From NCBI GenBank assembly GCA_002352215.1, contig DEIB01000006.1:1-39041 (forward strand): a stretch of 39,041 bases of DNA. The letters are read 5' to 3'. Of the stretch, positions 1 to 7,726 are shown one piece after another. How positions within the stretch are numbered: position 1 is the first letter of the stretch; each line of letters opens with the position of its first letter. The translations under genes and the position numbers were made by a program. A model generated the notes under the pieces. That model ran no database searches, was not told where the DNA came from, and was given only the letters and a program-made list of their open reading frames with translations. Source of the DNA: Chthonomonas sp. UBA2785 (GTDB lineage Bacteria > Armatimonadota > Fimbriimonadia > Fimbriimonadales > Fimbriimonadaceae).

Positions 1-1476
1 ATGGAAACGTACACCCCGCTCCAGATCATCAACGACATCTTGCTGGACGGGATGAAGACAGTGGGCGAGCTCTTCGGGGCCGGCAAGATGCAGCTCCCGT
101 TTGTTCTGCAGAGCGCCGAAGTGATGAAGACGGCGGTGGCCTACCTGGAACCGCACATGGAGAAAGTGGAGGGGAGCGAAAAGGGCTCGATTCTGCTGGC
201 CACGGTGGCGGGCGACGTCCACGACATCGGCAAGAACCTGGTGGACATCATTCTCAGCAACAACGGCTACCGGGTGGAGAACATCGGCATCAAGCAGCCG
301 ATTCACACCATCCTGGAAGAAGCCCAGCGCCGCAACTGCGATGTGATTGGCCTGAGCGGTCTGCTGGTCAAGTCCACCTTGGTGATGCGCGACAACCTAC
401 TGGAGATGAACGCGCGGGGCCTGGCGCACATTCCGGTCATCTTGGGCGGCGCCGCTCTCACGCGGGCGTATGTGGAAGAAGACCTCCGCGCCCAGTACCA
501 CGGCAACGTCTTCTACGCGCAGGATGCCTTTGAAGGCCTGCACCTGATGGGCGAGATCAAAGAGGGCAACACCGAGGATGCGGCTCCGCGCGTGTCCCAA
601 CGGGTGGTTTCGCACCGCTTACCGGACCGCGATCCTGAGCTTTATGTCTTCACCGGCGTGCGGAGCGAGATTGAACCCGTAGCCCCGCCAACACTCCCGT
701 TCTACGGAGTGCAGAAGCGCACCAAGTTCGACATTTTCGAGCTCTACAAGTACATCAACCCCATTGCGCTTTGGCGGGGGCAGTGGCAGTTCAAGCGCCG
801 CGCCGACCAAACCAATGCCGAGTTCAATGCGTGGCTGGAGGAGAACGTCCGGCCGATCTACGAGCGCAAGCAGCGCGAACTCGCCAATGTGATGAAGCCG
901 GCGGTGAAGTGGGGTTACTTCTGGGCGCAGAGCGAAGGCAACGACCTCATCATCTACCACGAGGACCAACGCACCGAGCGGGCGAGATTTCAGTTTCCGC
1001 GCCAGCGCGATGGCAAGCGGCAATGCCTGGCGGACTTCTTCCAGCCCGTCTCCAGCGGCATCATGGATGTCGCGGCATTCCACATCGTCACCGTAGGCGG
1101 CGACGTGAGCGAGTACGAGCGCGCCCTCTTTGCCAATGGTGATTACGCCGAGTACCTCTACACCCACGGCATGGGGGTGGAAACCGCCGAAGCCCTGGCC
1201 GAATACTGGCACCAGATGATCCGCCGTGAAATGGGGATTGACGACGCCGAGCCCGAGGACATGCGGTTGCTCTTTAGCGCCAAGTACCACGGGTCGCGGT
1301 ACTCCTTTGGCTATCCGGCATGCCCGAACCTGGAAGACCAGCGCATCCTGATGGAACTCCTGGAGCCCCAAGACATTGGCATCACGCTGAGCGAAGAGGA
1401 CATGCTGGTGCCCGAGCAGAGCACCAGCGCGATCATCGTTCACCACCCCGAGGCGAAGTACTTCAACATCCGCTAA
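1..1476 (+). CDS. metH: Cobalamin-dependent methionine synthase, C-terminal part (5' end outside window)
   Basis: Transfers a methyl group from 5-methyltetrahydrofolate to homocysteine through cobalamin; cytosolic, in methionine/one-carbon metabolism. The visible 491 residues hold the cap helices (about 1-55), the B12-binding Rossmann domain with the DVHDIG motif at 72-77 (H74 is the expected cobalt ligand), and from about 230 the AdoMet-binding reactivation domain, with R433 and GYPACP (437-442) of the RxxxGY signature. E. coli MetH is about 1,230 residues, so the homocysteine and folate domains should lie upstream. The ATG at base 1 is simply the first base of the window and is probably internal. 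A split enzyme with a separate C-terminal subunit cannot be excluded. The stop overlaps the stop of the convergent acylase gene by 4 nt. Confidence 0.93.
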   Translation: METYTPLQIINDILLDGMKTVGELFGAGKMQLPFVLQSAEVMKTAVAYLEPHMEKVEGSEKGSILLATVAGDVHDIGKNLVDIILSNNGYRVENIGIKQPIHTILEEAQRRNCDVIGLSGLLVKSTLVMRDNLLEMNARGLAHIPVILGGAALTRAYVEEDLRAQYHGNVFYAQDAFEGLHLMGEIKEGNTEDAAPRVSQRVVSHRLPDRDPELYVFTGVRSEIEPVAPPTLPFYGVQKRTKFDIFELYKYINPIALWRGQWQFKRRADQTNAEFNAWLEENVRPIYERKQRELANVMKPAVKWGYFWAQSEGNDLIIYHEDQRTERARFQFPRQRDGKRQCLADFFQPVSSGIMDVAAFHIVTVGGDVSEYERALFANGDYAEYLYTHGMGVETAEALAEYWHQMIRREMGIDDAEPEDMRLLFSAKYHGSRYSFGYPACPNLEDQRILMELLEPQDIGITLSEEDMLVPEQSTSAIIVHHPEAKYFNIR

Positions 1477-3662
1477 GGGGTGTTGAGCGCCGAGGGCTTG
1501 AACTGCCAGTTCCGTACCAGCGGGGCTTGGTCGCGGGAGTGTTCGCCACTCTCCGCGTTGCCCGGTCCGAGCACCGTTTGCGCCTGGATACCCTGCGTCC
1601 CAAATCGGATGATCTGGATGTAGGTGCCCCGGTTGATGTAGGGGATGGGTTCCTCGCCCGGGTAGCGGATGGCGCCCTGCGCGGCCGGGGACAGCGTGTC
1701 GGCTTTGGCTTGCACGGCCAGGATCGCCTCCCTCACCACCCGTTCGCGGCGGCGAGATGGCACCAATTCGAGGCTGCCCGCCCCCTGCAGCTGCCGCAGA
1801 ATCGTGGTCGGCTGCACCGCTTGCTGGAAGAAGCTGGGGTTCAGAAGCGTGCCCACGGCTGGGGAATAGAGGCGACGGCGCAACTCGTTCACCACTTCCA
1901 GATAGAAGGCACTGTTCACATCCCCATTGCGCTGAGAGCCGTCGTACGCCGTGATCCGCTGCCGGGCCACGGCAAACTCGGGTGCATCGCCCATCGCCCG
2001 CAAGAACAACTCACGGTACGAGCCAGAGGTGGCCGAATCCGCTTCGCTGATCGCCTTCGCCGCCCCGACCAGGTGCGACACGGTCACCGGCTGCGTGCCC
2101 AGGGCGTGTATGAGGCTGTCATTGCGGAAGGCGCGACCCCACACCGGCGTATCCATGTTCGGCCAGCCGACGGCGGGTTTGTTGTTCCAGTTCACGATAA
2201 GGCCCGATTTCGGGTTGAACGAGTGCGGCATCTCCTCGGGGCTCAAGAAGCCCTTCCACTCGGTTTTGGGGTCCAGCGGGAGGGGAAGCCGGGCATCGTA
2301 GCCGGGGGCGCGAACCGGGAAGCGCCCGGCGTACCGCCACCCGATATTGCGGGCATCGGCAGCAAAGACATTGAACGACAAGGGCAGGGTGCCCGCGGCC
2401 GCCAGTGCCGATTTGGCGTCGGTCGCGTGGGCGATATCCCAGAAGACTTCCAGCGCTTTGAGTTCATCGCCGTAGAACGCGCGGCGGACCGTCATCAGGT
2501 GAGTCCCCGACTTGGTGCGCATGATGACCGGGCCGAGGTGGGTGCGTTCGCGCACAAAGGGCACCGACTCTTGGCCCTTCACCTTGATCGTCTCGCGGAT
2601 CTGCTCTAGTGGGCGGGTTTCGGTGCCGTACTTGTAGCCGCTTTCCCCGGCGGTGGCCCCGACGTACACGTCTTCCAGGTCGGCCACGCCGCTGGTCAGG
2701 CCCCAGGCATGCTTGGCGGTATGCCCAATCACCATCACGGGCGTGCCCGGAATGGTGATGCCCTGGATGGTGAGTTCCGGGGTGCGGATGCTGGCCTCGT
2801 AGACCGGCGACGGCGTGGAGTGACCCATTTGGGGGGCACTCAGCAGGTGCACCGCGCCATCCGAGCGCTTGGCGCTGGCCACCACGGCGTACGAGCCCCA
2901 AGACTCCAGCACGCCTTCACGTCTGGCAATAAGACGGGACTCTTCCTCATGCACCGCCGAGATGGCGGGCACGAGTTCCAGTACCGGAATGGCGGGCAAC
3001 TGCGCCAAGTGCGCCTCTGAATCCGCCCGGGTGAACTTGGGCAGCCGTGCCACGCCGCGCCCTTTCGACAAGTCATCCTCCGTATTCACGGTGGGCGTGG
3101 AGAGTGGGTCATCCTGCCAAATCAGCTCGTCCAGCGCGTCAAATCGTTGGTTTCGCACCGGCTGGAGCTTGAGGTACTCCATCAAGGCCAGCGACCGGAG
3201 TTCCCCCGCGCCCCCGGTACCAAACCGGCGAGCCATCGAAACCCCAATCGCCACCGAATCCTCCAGCGTCCACGGTTCGGGGTCAAAGCCCAAAGTCTCG
3301 TAGCCATCGGGCATGGTCTGGTCGCGGTTCACGCGGTCAATCACCTTGTTCACGCCGCGCACATAGCCCGCAAACATCTGCTGGAATTCGGGCGACAGCC
3401 GGGCGGCCATGGCGCGCATTTCGGCGTCGGTGTAGCCTTGTCGGCGGGCTTCTTGGTCAGCGGCCAAGGCGCTCGGGCCCTGGATCTCGGCCATGCGGCC
3501 CCGGGCCAAACGGCGGGCCATTTCCATCTGCCACAGGCGGTCTTCGGCGTGCTTTTCGCCTAAGATTTCGAGGGCCGTGGGCAAATCGGTGGCGGAAATG
3601 GCGGGAACTCCGTATGCATTGGTAGAGTTCATCGCAAGGGCCAGGCCCAGAGTCAACCACAT
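1473..3662 (-). CDS. Penicillin acylase family Ntn-hydrolase, exported
   Basis: N-terminal-nucleophile amidohydrolase of the penicillin G acylase / AHL acylase superfamily, made as a precursor that cuts itself into alpha and beta chains; cleaves an amide bond in the periplasm or outside, substrate unknown. 729 aa. The N-terminus (1-16) looks like a short signal peptide without a strong basic region. The alpha chain has family motifs such as HAEDRLWQMEMARRLARGRMAE (split: HAEDRLWQ at 38-45, RLARGRMAE at 51-59). The expected autocleavage site is WG|S at residues 255-257, making S257 the new N-terminal nucleophile. WGLTSGVADLEDVYV (320-334) and the NN pair at 493-494 (likely oxyanion Asn) fit the beta chain. 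Residue 258 is Tyr where most relatives have Asn. ATG at 3662 was chosen because it starts the signal peptide; ATG at 3632 is an alternative. Confidence 0.85.
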   Translation of the reverse strand: MWLTLGLALAMNSTNAYGVPAISATDLPTALEILGEKHAEDRLWQMEMARRLARGRMAEIQGPSALAADQEARRQGYTDAEMRAMAARLSPEFQQMFAGYVRGVNKVIDRVNRDQTMPDGYETLGFDPEPWTLEDSVAIGVSMARRFGTGGAGELRSLALMEYLKLQPVRNQRFDALDELIWQDDPLSTPTVNTEDDLSKGRGVARLPKFTRADSEAHLAQLPAIPVLELVPAISAVHEEESRLIARREGVLESWGSYAVVASAKRSDGAVHLLSAPQMGHSTPSPVYEASIRTPELTIQGITIPGTPVMVIGHTAKHAWGLTSGVADLEDVYVGATAGESGYKYGTETRPLEQIRETIKVKGQESVPFVRERTHLGPVIMRTKSGTHLMTVRRAFYGDELKALEVFWDIAHATDAKSALAAAGTLPLSFNVFAADARNIGWRYAGRFPVRAPGYDARLPLPLDPKTEWKGFLSPEEMPHSFNPKSGLIVNWNNKPAVGWPNMDTPVWGRAFRNDSLIHALGTQPVTVSHLVGAAKAISEADSATSGSYRELFLRAMGDAPEFAVARQRITAYDGSQRNGDVNSAFYLEVVNELRRRLYSPAVGTLLNPSFFQQAVQPTTILRQLQGAGSLELVPSRRRERVVREAILAVQAKADTLSPAAQGAIRYPGEEPIPYINRGTYIQIIRFGTQGIQAQTVLGPGNAESGEHSRDQAPLVRNWQFKPSALNTP

Positions 3663-3697
3663 GGGTTGAGTTTGGCCGATGAGCGCGGGAAAAACGG

Positions 3698-5266
3698 ATG
3701 AAATTTGGTGCCCGGTTTTTGAAAGTGAGCCGATCCGTTCCGCGCATGCCTCTCCCTGAAGAGCGCAAGCAAAGAGAGCAGCGTTCCGTTACCGGCTACA
3801 TCGCGTTTCTCAGTGTCCTCTTCCTGATTTTCGCATTCGCGCCGGATCGAGTGGCCAATACCATTCTCGCGTTCTCGGTGGTCGGCGGGGTGCTGACGCA
3901 GATTGTGTTGTCGGCCTTCTCCCGGTCGCTGAGGGTTGCCGGTTCGATTTCTTTGGCGCAAGGCGTCTTCATGGTGGCCCTTGCACTCAATAGAGCGCCC
4001 ATCACGGCCGGCCTCCTCACTGAGGCCGTATCGATTGGGATCATCTTAGGCACCCTTTTCTTCGTTGCCGGCACCATGGCCGCCACATTCATGGGCTTAG
4101 CCGACATGCAACGGTGGGAAAGTCGGCGCAAGCGAATGAGCCGGCATCAGCGCATCGGGGTCTTGCTTGATCTGAAGGACCGTGTCTCCGTGGCGAGCCT
4201 GCGAGGGGAGCCCGCCAACCGGGAGTCGTGGACCGATCGAGTGAGTCGAAACCTCTTTGGTTGGGCGTTCAGCCTGGGGTTCGGTTTCGACATGCTGTTC
4301 GTCATTGCGGTGAGTTTGTTGGTACGGAGCAAAGTCGTTATCATGGCCCCGGATAACCAGTCCGTGGCGATCTTGTTCCTGTACTCCATTTCCTTCCTAG
4401 GTGTCTTCGGCGCAAACCTTCTGGTTGGCTACTGCGGTGGCCGATACTTGCGGATGCTGCTCGCGGCCTTGGTGCTCACGGCGTCGGGTTCGTCATTCTT
4501 GTTCTGGGCGGATCACCCCACCCACCTTCTGCTTCGCATGGGCATGGGGAATCAAGTGGGTTCGGTGCGCGACATGTTCTTGCAAGGGTTAGCCATCTCC
4601 CTGGTGATCAGCAATGTCGGCTGGCTGGCGGCTTACGTCCAACGGAAAACCGACCGGATTTGGAAGCTCCAGCGCGGCGATGCCTCCGTGCTGAACGAGG
4701 AGATCCAGCGACTTGAAAACTCGCTCCTCCGCGACCAATCCCGCAAGTGCGTGGTGGCCGTGGACGTGGTGGGCAGCACCCGCATGAAGGCCAACGCCGA
4801 CATGCTGGTGAGCGAGTGGTGCTTCCGCGAATACCAACAGATCGTGACGCAGTGCGTGGAGGACGAAGGCGGGCAGGTGGTCAACACCGCCGGAGACGGG
4901 GTAGTGGCGAGCTTTGAAGACCCGGCCAGCGCCCTGGAAGCGGCCACGGCCGTGCGCGACCGCTTGCTGGTGTTCAACGCCCGTGGCAACCGCCTGAGCG
5001 AGCCGTTCCAGGTGCGGATCGGCATCGACTCCGCCGAAGTTCAAGGCAACCTGGCCGAAGTCCAATTCTCTCAGCTCATCGATACCGCCGCCCATATTGA
5101 GGCGGTGACCCCCGCCGGCGCGATCGGCGTGAGCCAGTCCTTTATGGCGCTTATGCCCGATGAGCGAGCCACCCAGCATGGCTATTCGGCCGACGGGAAT
5201 CCCATCTTCCTCATGCGAGAAAGCGGCTCGGCCCTATGGGCCGAACCGCTTCCGACATCCTCTTAA
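3698..5266 (+). CDS. Polytopic membrane protein with class III nucleotide-cyclase-like domain
   Basis: 522 aa. Residues about 30-330 carry roughly eight or nine hydrophobic segments, then a short linker (335-350) leads to a cytosolic class III adenylate/guanylate cyclase domain (about 350-520). Both metal-binding Asp are present: D356 in VAVDVVGSTR and D400 in NTAGDGVVASF. However the segment that normally reads GDTVNLAARLE is SQLIDTAAHIE (458-468), so the ribose-binding Asn is D462 and the transition-state Arg is H466, and the usual substrate-selecting Lys before the second Asp is Asn. It may be a divergent cyclase or an inactive, ligand-binding relative. The start is uncertain: ATG 3698 is used, ATG 3746 is also possible; neither has a clear ribosome site. 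Divergent from the acylase gene with a 35-nt gap. Confidence 0.8.
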   Translation: MKFGARFLKVSRSVPRMPLPEERKQREQRSVTGYIAFLSVLFLIFAFAPDRVANTILAFSVVGGVLTQIVLSAFSRSLRVAGSISLAQGVFMVALALNRAPITAGLLTEAVSIGIILGTLFFVAGTMAATFMGLADMQRWESRRKRMSRHQRIGVLLDLKDRVSVASLRGEPANRESWTDRVSRNLFGWAFSLGFGFDMLFVIAVSLLVRSKVVIMAPDNQSVAILFLYSISFLGVFGANLLVGYCGGRYLRMLLAALVLTASGSSFLFWADHPTHLLLRMGMGNQVGSVRDMFLQGLAISLVISNVGWLAAYVQRKTDRIWKLQRGDASVLNEEIQRLENSLLRDQSRKCVVAVDVVGSTRMKANADMLVSEWCFREYQQIVTQCVEDEGGQVVNTAGDGVVASFEDPASALEAATAVRDRLLVFNARGNRLSEPFQVRIGIDSAEVQGNLAEVQFSQLIDTAAHIEAVTPAGAIGVSQSFMALMPDERATQHGYSADGNPIFLMRESGSALWAEPLPTSS

Positions 5267-5275
5267 CGCAGAGGC

Positions 5276-5482
5276 TTAGCGAAGGCTACGGTAGTTGTCT
5301 TCCAGGGCCTTGTTGCGAGTGGCGTACCGGTACACCACGTAGCCGATGCCCCCGACAATGGCAATGGGAATGATCATCGAAGCCGCCCAGCTCAAGAAGC
5401 CGATGACCTTGCCGATCACAAACAGCCCGATGAGGACACCGATGATGCCCAAAACCACTTTGATTCCATTTCCCGTTTTCAC
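5276..5482 (-). CDS. Small membrane protein of unknown function (68 aa)
   Basis: A GTG start at 5482 is chosen because GGAGGA lies six bases upstream, one of the best Shine-Dalgarno sequences in the window; a longer reading frame upstream of it runs through a Gly/Pro-rich, low-quality stretch and into the nadE promoter. The protein is VKTGNGIKVV followed by two hydrophobic segments (about 8-30 and 34-52) joined by a short loop, then a polar, charged tail ending NYRSLR. I do not recognise the family; it resembles the many small two-helix membrane proteins with no assigned function. It converges with the cyclase gene with a 9-nt gap and diverges from nadE. Confidence 0.7.
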   Translation of the reverse strand: MKTGNGIKVVLGIIGVLIGLFVIGKVIGFLSWAASMIIPIAIVGGIGYVVYRYATRNKALEDNYRSLR

Positions 5483-5488
5483 TTTGGA

Positions 5489-5494
5489 TCCTCC
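5489..5494 (-). promoter_or_regulatory. Strong Shine-Dalgarno site deciding the GTG start at 5482
   Basis: GGAGGA on the minus strand, six bases before GTG. This fixes the start of the 68-aa membrane protein. Confidence 0.75.
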
Positions 5495-5547
5495 GCTTAG
5501 TGCAGGGGACGACCCGCCCGCCCCGGGGGTTGCACCCCTGGGACTTG

Positions 5548-5553
5548 TAGAAT
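5548..5553 (+). promoter_or_regulatory. -10-like hexamer of nadE
   Basis: TAGAAT ends ten bases before the ATG at 5564. It overlaps the earlier ATG at 5552, which argues against that start. No convincing -35 at 16-18 bp. Confidence 0.45.
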
Positions 5554-5563
5554 GGGGCCAGTC

Positions 5564-6427
5564 ATGCCCGTGCGCTTGATTCAGGCTCCGTCCCGCTACC
5601 AAGACCCCGATGCGCCCCTGGCGATCAACGCGGAGGCCGTGGCCCGGTGGTTGGTCGCCTTCGTGCGGGAGGAGTACGTGGTGCGGCGGGGCATTCCCCG
5701 AGCGGTGCTTGGTCTCAGTGGCGGCGTGGACTCAGCGGTGTCGGCCTATTTGGCGGCGCGGGCACTCGGGCCAGAGAACGTCTTCGCGATCCGGATGCCG
5801 TACTCGTTGAGTTCGCCGGAATCCTTGGCCCACGCCCAACTGGTGGCGGATGACCTTGGCATTTCTTGCGAAACCATCGAGATCACGGCGATGGTGGACG
5901 GCTACCTGACCACGCAGCCGGATGCTGACGCGACCCGCATCGGCAACGTGTGCGCCCGTTGCCGCGCCAACATTCTTTTTGACCAGAGCGCCAAGCGCGG
6001 AGCCCTGCCCATCGGCACGGGCAACAAGACGGAGCGCCTGTTCGGTTACTACACCTGGCACGCGGACGATTCCCCGCCCATTAACCCGCTGGGCGACCTC
6101 TACAAAACGCAGGTGTGGCAACTGGCCGAGGCTCTGGGCGTGCCGAAGGAGATCATCCACAAGCCCCCCACCGCCGACCTGGTCAAGGGCCAAACCGACG
6201 AAGGCGATATCGGCATCAGCTACCGTGATGCGGACCGCATTTTGATTCACCTGATTCGCGGCGTGAAGCCGGCCACCTTGATACGTCAGGGGTACCCCGA
6301 GGCCCAAGTGCGGCTCGTTGAGGCGCGCGTGGCCCGCACCCACTGGAAGCGGCACCTGCCCACGGTGGCGATGATGAGCGACTCGGCGATTCGGGAGTAC
6401 TATCTCCGCCCGGTGGACTACAAATGA
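5564..6427 (+). CDS. nadE: NAD+ synthetase, ammonia-dependent type
   Basis: Final step of NAD biosynthesis: amidates deamido-NAD via an adenylated intermediate; cytosolic. 287 aa from ATG 5564, typical of the short single-domain NadE with no N-terminal glutaminase domain, so it should use free NH3 or another ammonia source. The PP-loop ATP-binding motif LSGGVDS is at residues 51-57; GTGNKTERLFGYYT and the KPPTADLVKGQTDEG segment match the NaAD/ATP-binding loops of the family. The C-terminus ends in the helix region MMSDSAIREYYLRP. The alternative ATG at 5552 lies within the -10-like hexamer. The stop overlaps the acyP start by 4 nt (ATGA), so the two are probably cotranscribed. Confidence 0.95.
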   Translation: MPVRLIQAPSRYQDPDAPLAINAEAVARWLVAFVREEYVVRRGIPRAVLGLSGGVDSAVSAYLAARALGPENVFAIRMPYSLSSPESLAHAQLVADDLGISCETIEITAMVDGYLTTQPDADATRIGNVCARCRANILFDQSAKRGALPIGTGNKTERLFGYYTWHADDSPPINPLGDLYKTQVWQLAEALGVPKEIIHKPPTADLVKGQTDEGDIGISYRDADRILIHLIRGVKPATLIRQGYPEAQVRLVEARVARTHWKRHLPTVAMMSDSAIREYYLRPVDYK

Positions 6428-6696
6428 GAGCCTATCGCTTCCTCGTTACGGGTCGGGTGCAGGGCGTGGGGTTCCGCGCTTATGTGCAAGCCGAAGCTCG
6501 GCGCATGGGCTACACCGGTTGGGTCCGAAATCGGCGGGATGGCAGCGTGGAAGCCGTGGTGGCGGGGCTGGATTCCTCGCGCGCGGACTTCTTTCGGCAA
6601 CGGCTGCAGCACGGCCCCGGGATGCCCGAGCGCGTGCATTTTGAGTCCGCCGAAGCCCCTGAAGGCGACGACTTTCGGATCGAAAGCACCTACTAA
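6424..6696 (+). CDS. acyP: Acylphosphatase
   Basis: Small alpha/beta-sandwich enzyme that hydrolyses carboxyl-phosphate bonds such as acetyl- or carbamoyl-phosphate. 90 aa, the usual size. The signature VTGRVQGVGFRAYVQ is at residues 8-22, with the phosphate-binding Arg at R18, and the second signature GWVRNRRDGSVE holds the catalytic Asn at N36. Translation is probably coupled to nadE through the ATGA overlap. Converges with the SIS gene with 5 nt between the stops. Confidence 0.95.
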   Translation: MRAYRFLVTGRVQGVGFRAYVQAEARRMGYTGWVRNRRDGSVEAVVAGLDSSRADFFRQRLQHGPGMPERVHFESAEAPEGDDFRIESTY

Positions 6697-6701
6697 GCCG
6701 G

Positions 6702-7643
6702 TCACAAAGTCATCGTGACTTTGCTCAGGCCGACCGGACGATCCGGATCGAGCCCACGGGCGCGGGCGGCCAGCAGGGCCAGCCACTGCCCGTAAATCAC
6801 ATCCCACATGGGCGCGCTCGTCCCCTTGTTGCTCTGCGGGGCTTGCAGAATGAGCGTGCCCGTCTCGGCCAGGTTCTCAGGCGTTTCGCCGTAAACAATG
6901 GCGGCGGTGCCGTGGGTCGCCAGCGCCTTCGGGCCGTGGGCGAAATCGGCGGTGCTGTAGGCCTTGCACGGCAGTAGGGCGCACTCCACCATTTTCAGCG
7001 CCGTCTCGTGGGCGGTGCAAAAGTTGTAGCCCCGGGCCAGCGAGAACGAAAGCGAACTGCGAAGAAGGGCACCAAGGTCTCGCTCGGCGGCGGCGCGGCA
7101 GCTTTCCACCCACTCGGCGGTGGGCGTCTGCGGGGCGTCTAGGTTGCCACCCGCCGCCCGCACAATCTCGTGCAGGGCAAGCAGGGAAGTGAGATAAGAC
7201 TTGGTGGCGGCCACGGCGTGCTCGGTACCCGCATCCAGAAGGATCGTGTGCTCAGCCTCTTGGGTGAGCCGCGACCCGGCGGTGTTGGTGACGGCGAGCG
7301 TGAGATGGCCTTGGCGGCGCAGTTGCCCCAGCACCTCGCTCACGTCCGGCCCGGCCCCACTCTGGCTGATGCCGATGACCAGGCTCTTGGGGTAGCGTAG
7401 GTTCGCCCCGTACTTGGTCACCACGCTTGGCGCGGCCAAAACCACGGGGATGCCGAGGTGGATCTCGAACAAATAACGGGCGTAGAGAGCGGCGTTGTCG
7501 CTACTGCCTCTCGCCACGAGTACGACCAATTCAAAGGGAGCCCCCGTCACATAGGGTTGCGCCGCCGCGAAGTACTGCGGGGCCAACTGGGCGGGCAATT
7601 CGCTCTGCGAAAGGATCTCTCGCTCCATGTGCTGGCCGGTCAT
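6702..7643 (-). CDS. Double-SIS sugar isomerase / glucosamine-6-phosphate deaminase-like protein
   Basis: 313 aa with two SIS domains (about 25-165 and 185-300), as in the isomerase half of GlmS and in the NagB-II/AgaS deaminases, but with no glutaminase domain. The phosphosugar-binding Ser-rich loops ARGSSDNA and GISQSGAGPDV, the EHAVAATKSY segment, and the C-terminal DPDRPVGLSKVT tail are all family features. The likely reaction is isomerisation/deamination of an amino sugar phosphate (for example GlcN6P to Fru6P plus NH3). An exact substrate cannot be read from the sequence. ATG 7643 is preferred because TACATT precedes it by 7 nt; the in-frame ATG five codons on is less likely. Divergent from the gene at 7727. 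Confidence 0.85.
   Translation of the reverse strand: MTGQHMEREILSQSELPAQLAPQYFAAAQPYVTGAPFELVVLVARGSSDNAALYARYLFEIHLGIPVVLAAPSVVTKYGANLRYPKSLVIGISQSGAGPDVSEVLGQLRRQGHLTLAVTNTAGSRLTQEAEHTILLDAGTEHAVAATKSYLTSLLALHEIVRAAGGNLDAPQTPTAEWVESCRAAAERDLGALLRSSLSFSLARGYNFCTAHETALKMVECALLPCKAYSTADFAHGPKALATHGTAAIVYGETPENLAETGTLILQAPQSNKGTSAPMWDVIYGQWLALLAARARGLDPDRPVGLSKVTMTL
6705..6723. terminator. Stem-loop at the acyP/SIS convergent junction
   Basis: CAAAGTCA, loop TCG, TGACTTTG: a perfect 8-bp stem with a 3-nt loop inside the last codons of the SIS gene. Being symmetric, it could stop transcription from either side, but neither side has a long T tract. Confidence 0.35.
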
Positions 7644-7650
7644 GCGTTCA

Positions 7651-7656
7651 AATGTA
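7651..7656 (-). promoter_or_regulatory. -10-like hexamer of the SIS gene
   Basis: TACATT on the minus strand, followed by 7 nt and then ATG. No Shine-Dalgarno, so transcription would start at or next to the start codon. Confidence 0.55.
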
Positions 7657-7713
7657 CCGTCTGGCCTCGGCCAAACGGGTACCGTGAGACGGTTGGCGAT
7701 CCTGAATCGTCGG

Positions 7714-7719
7714 TAACGT
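7714..7719 (+). promoter_or_regulatory. -10-like hexamer of the 7727 operon
   Basis: TAACGT, then 7 nt, then ATG 7727. It overlaps the upstream in-frame GTG (7718), arguing that GTG is not the start. Confidence 0.5.
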
Positions 7720-7726
7720 GAACACC

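Noticed and set aside
619..1446. Minus-strand open frame opposite metH
   Set aside because: metH is unmistakable in the plus frame and the antisense product has no recognisable features.
5483..5602. N-terminal extension of the small membrane gene at 5276
   Set aside because: Covers the nadE promoter and start, has a low-complexity product; GTG 5482 has GGAGGA.
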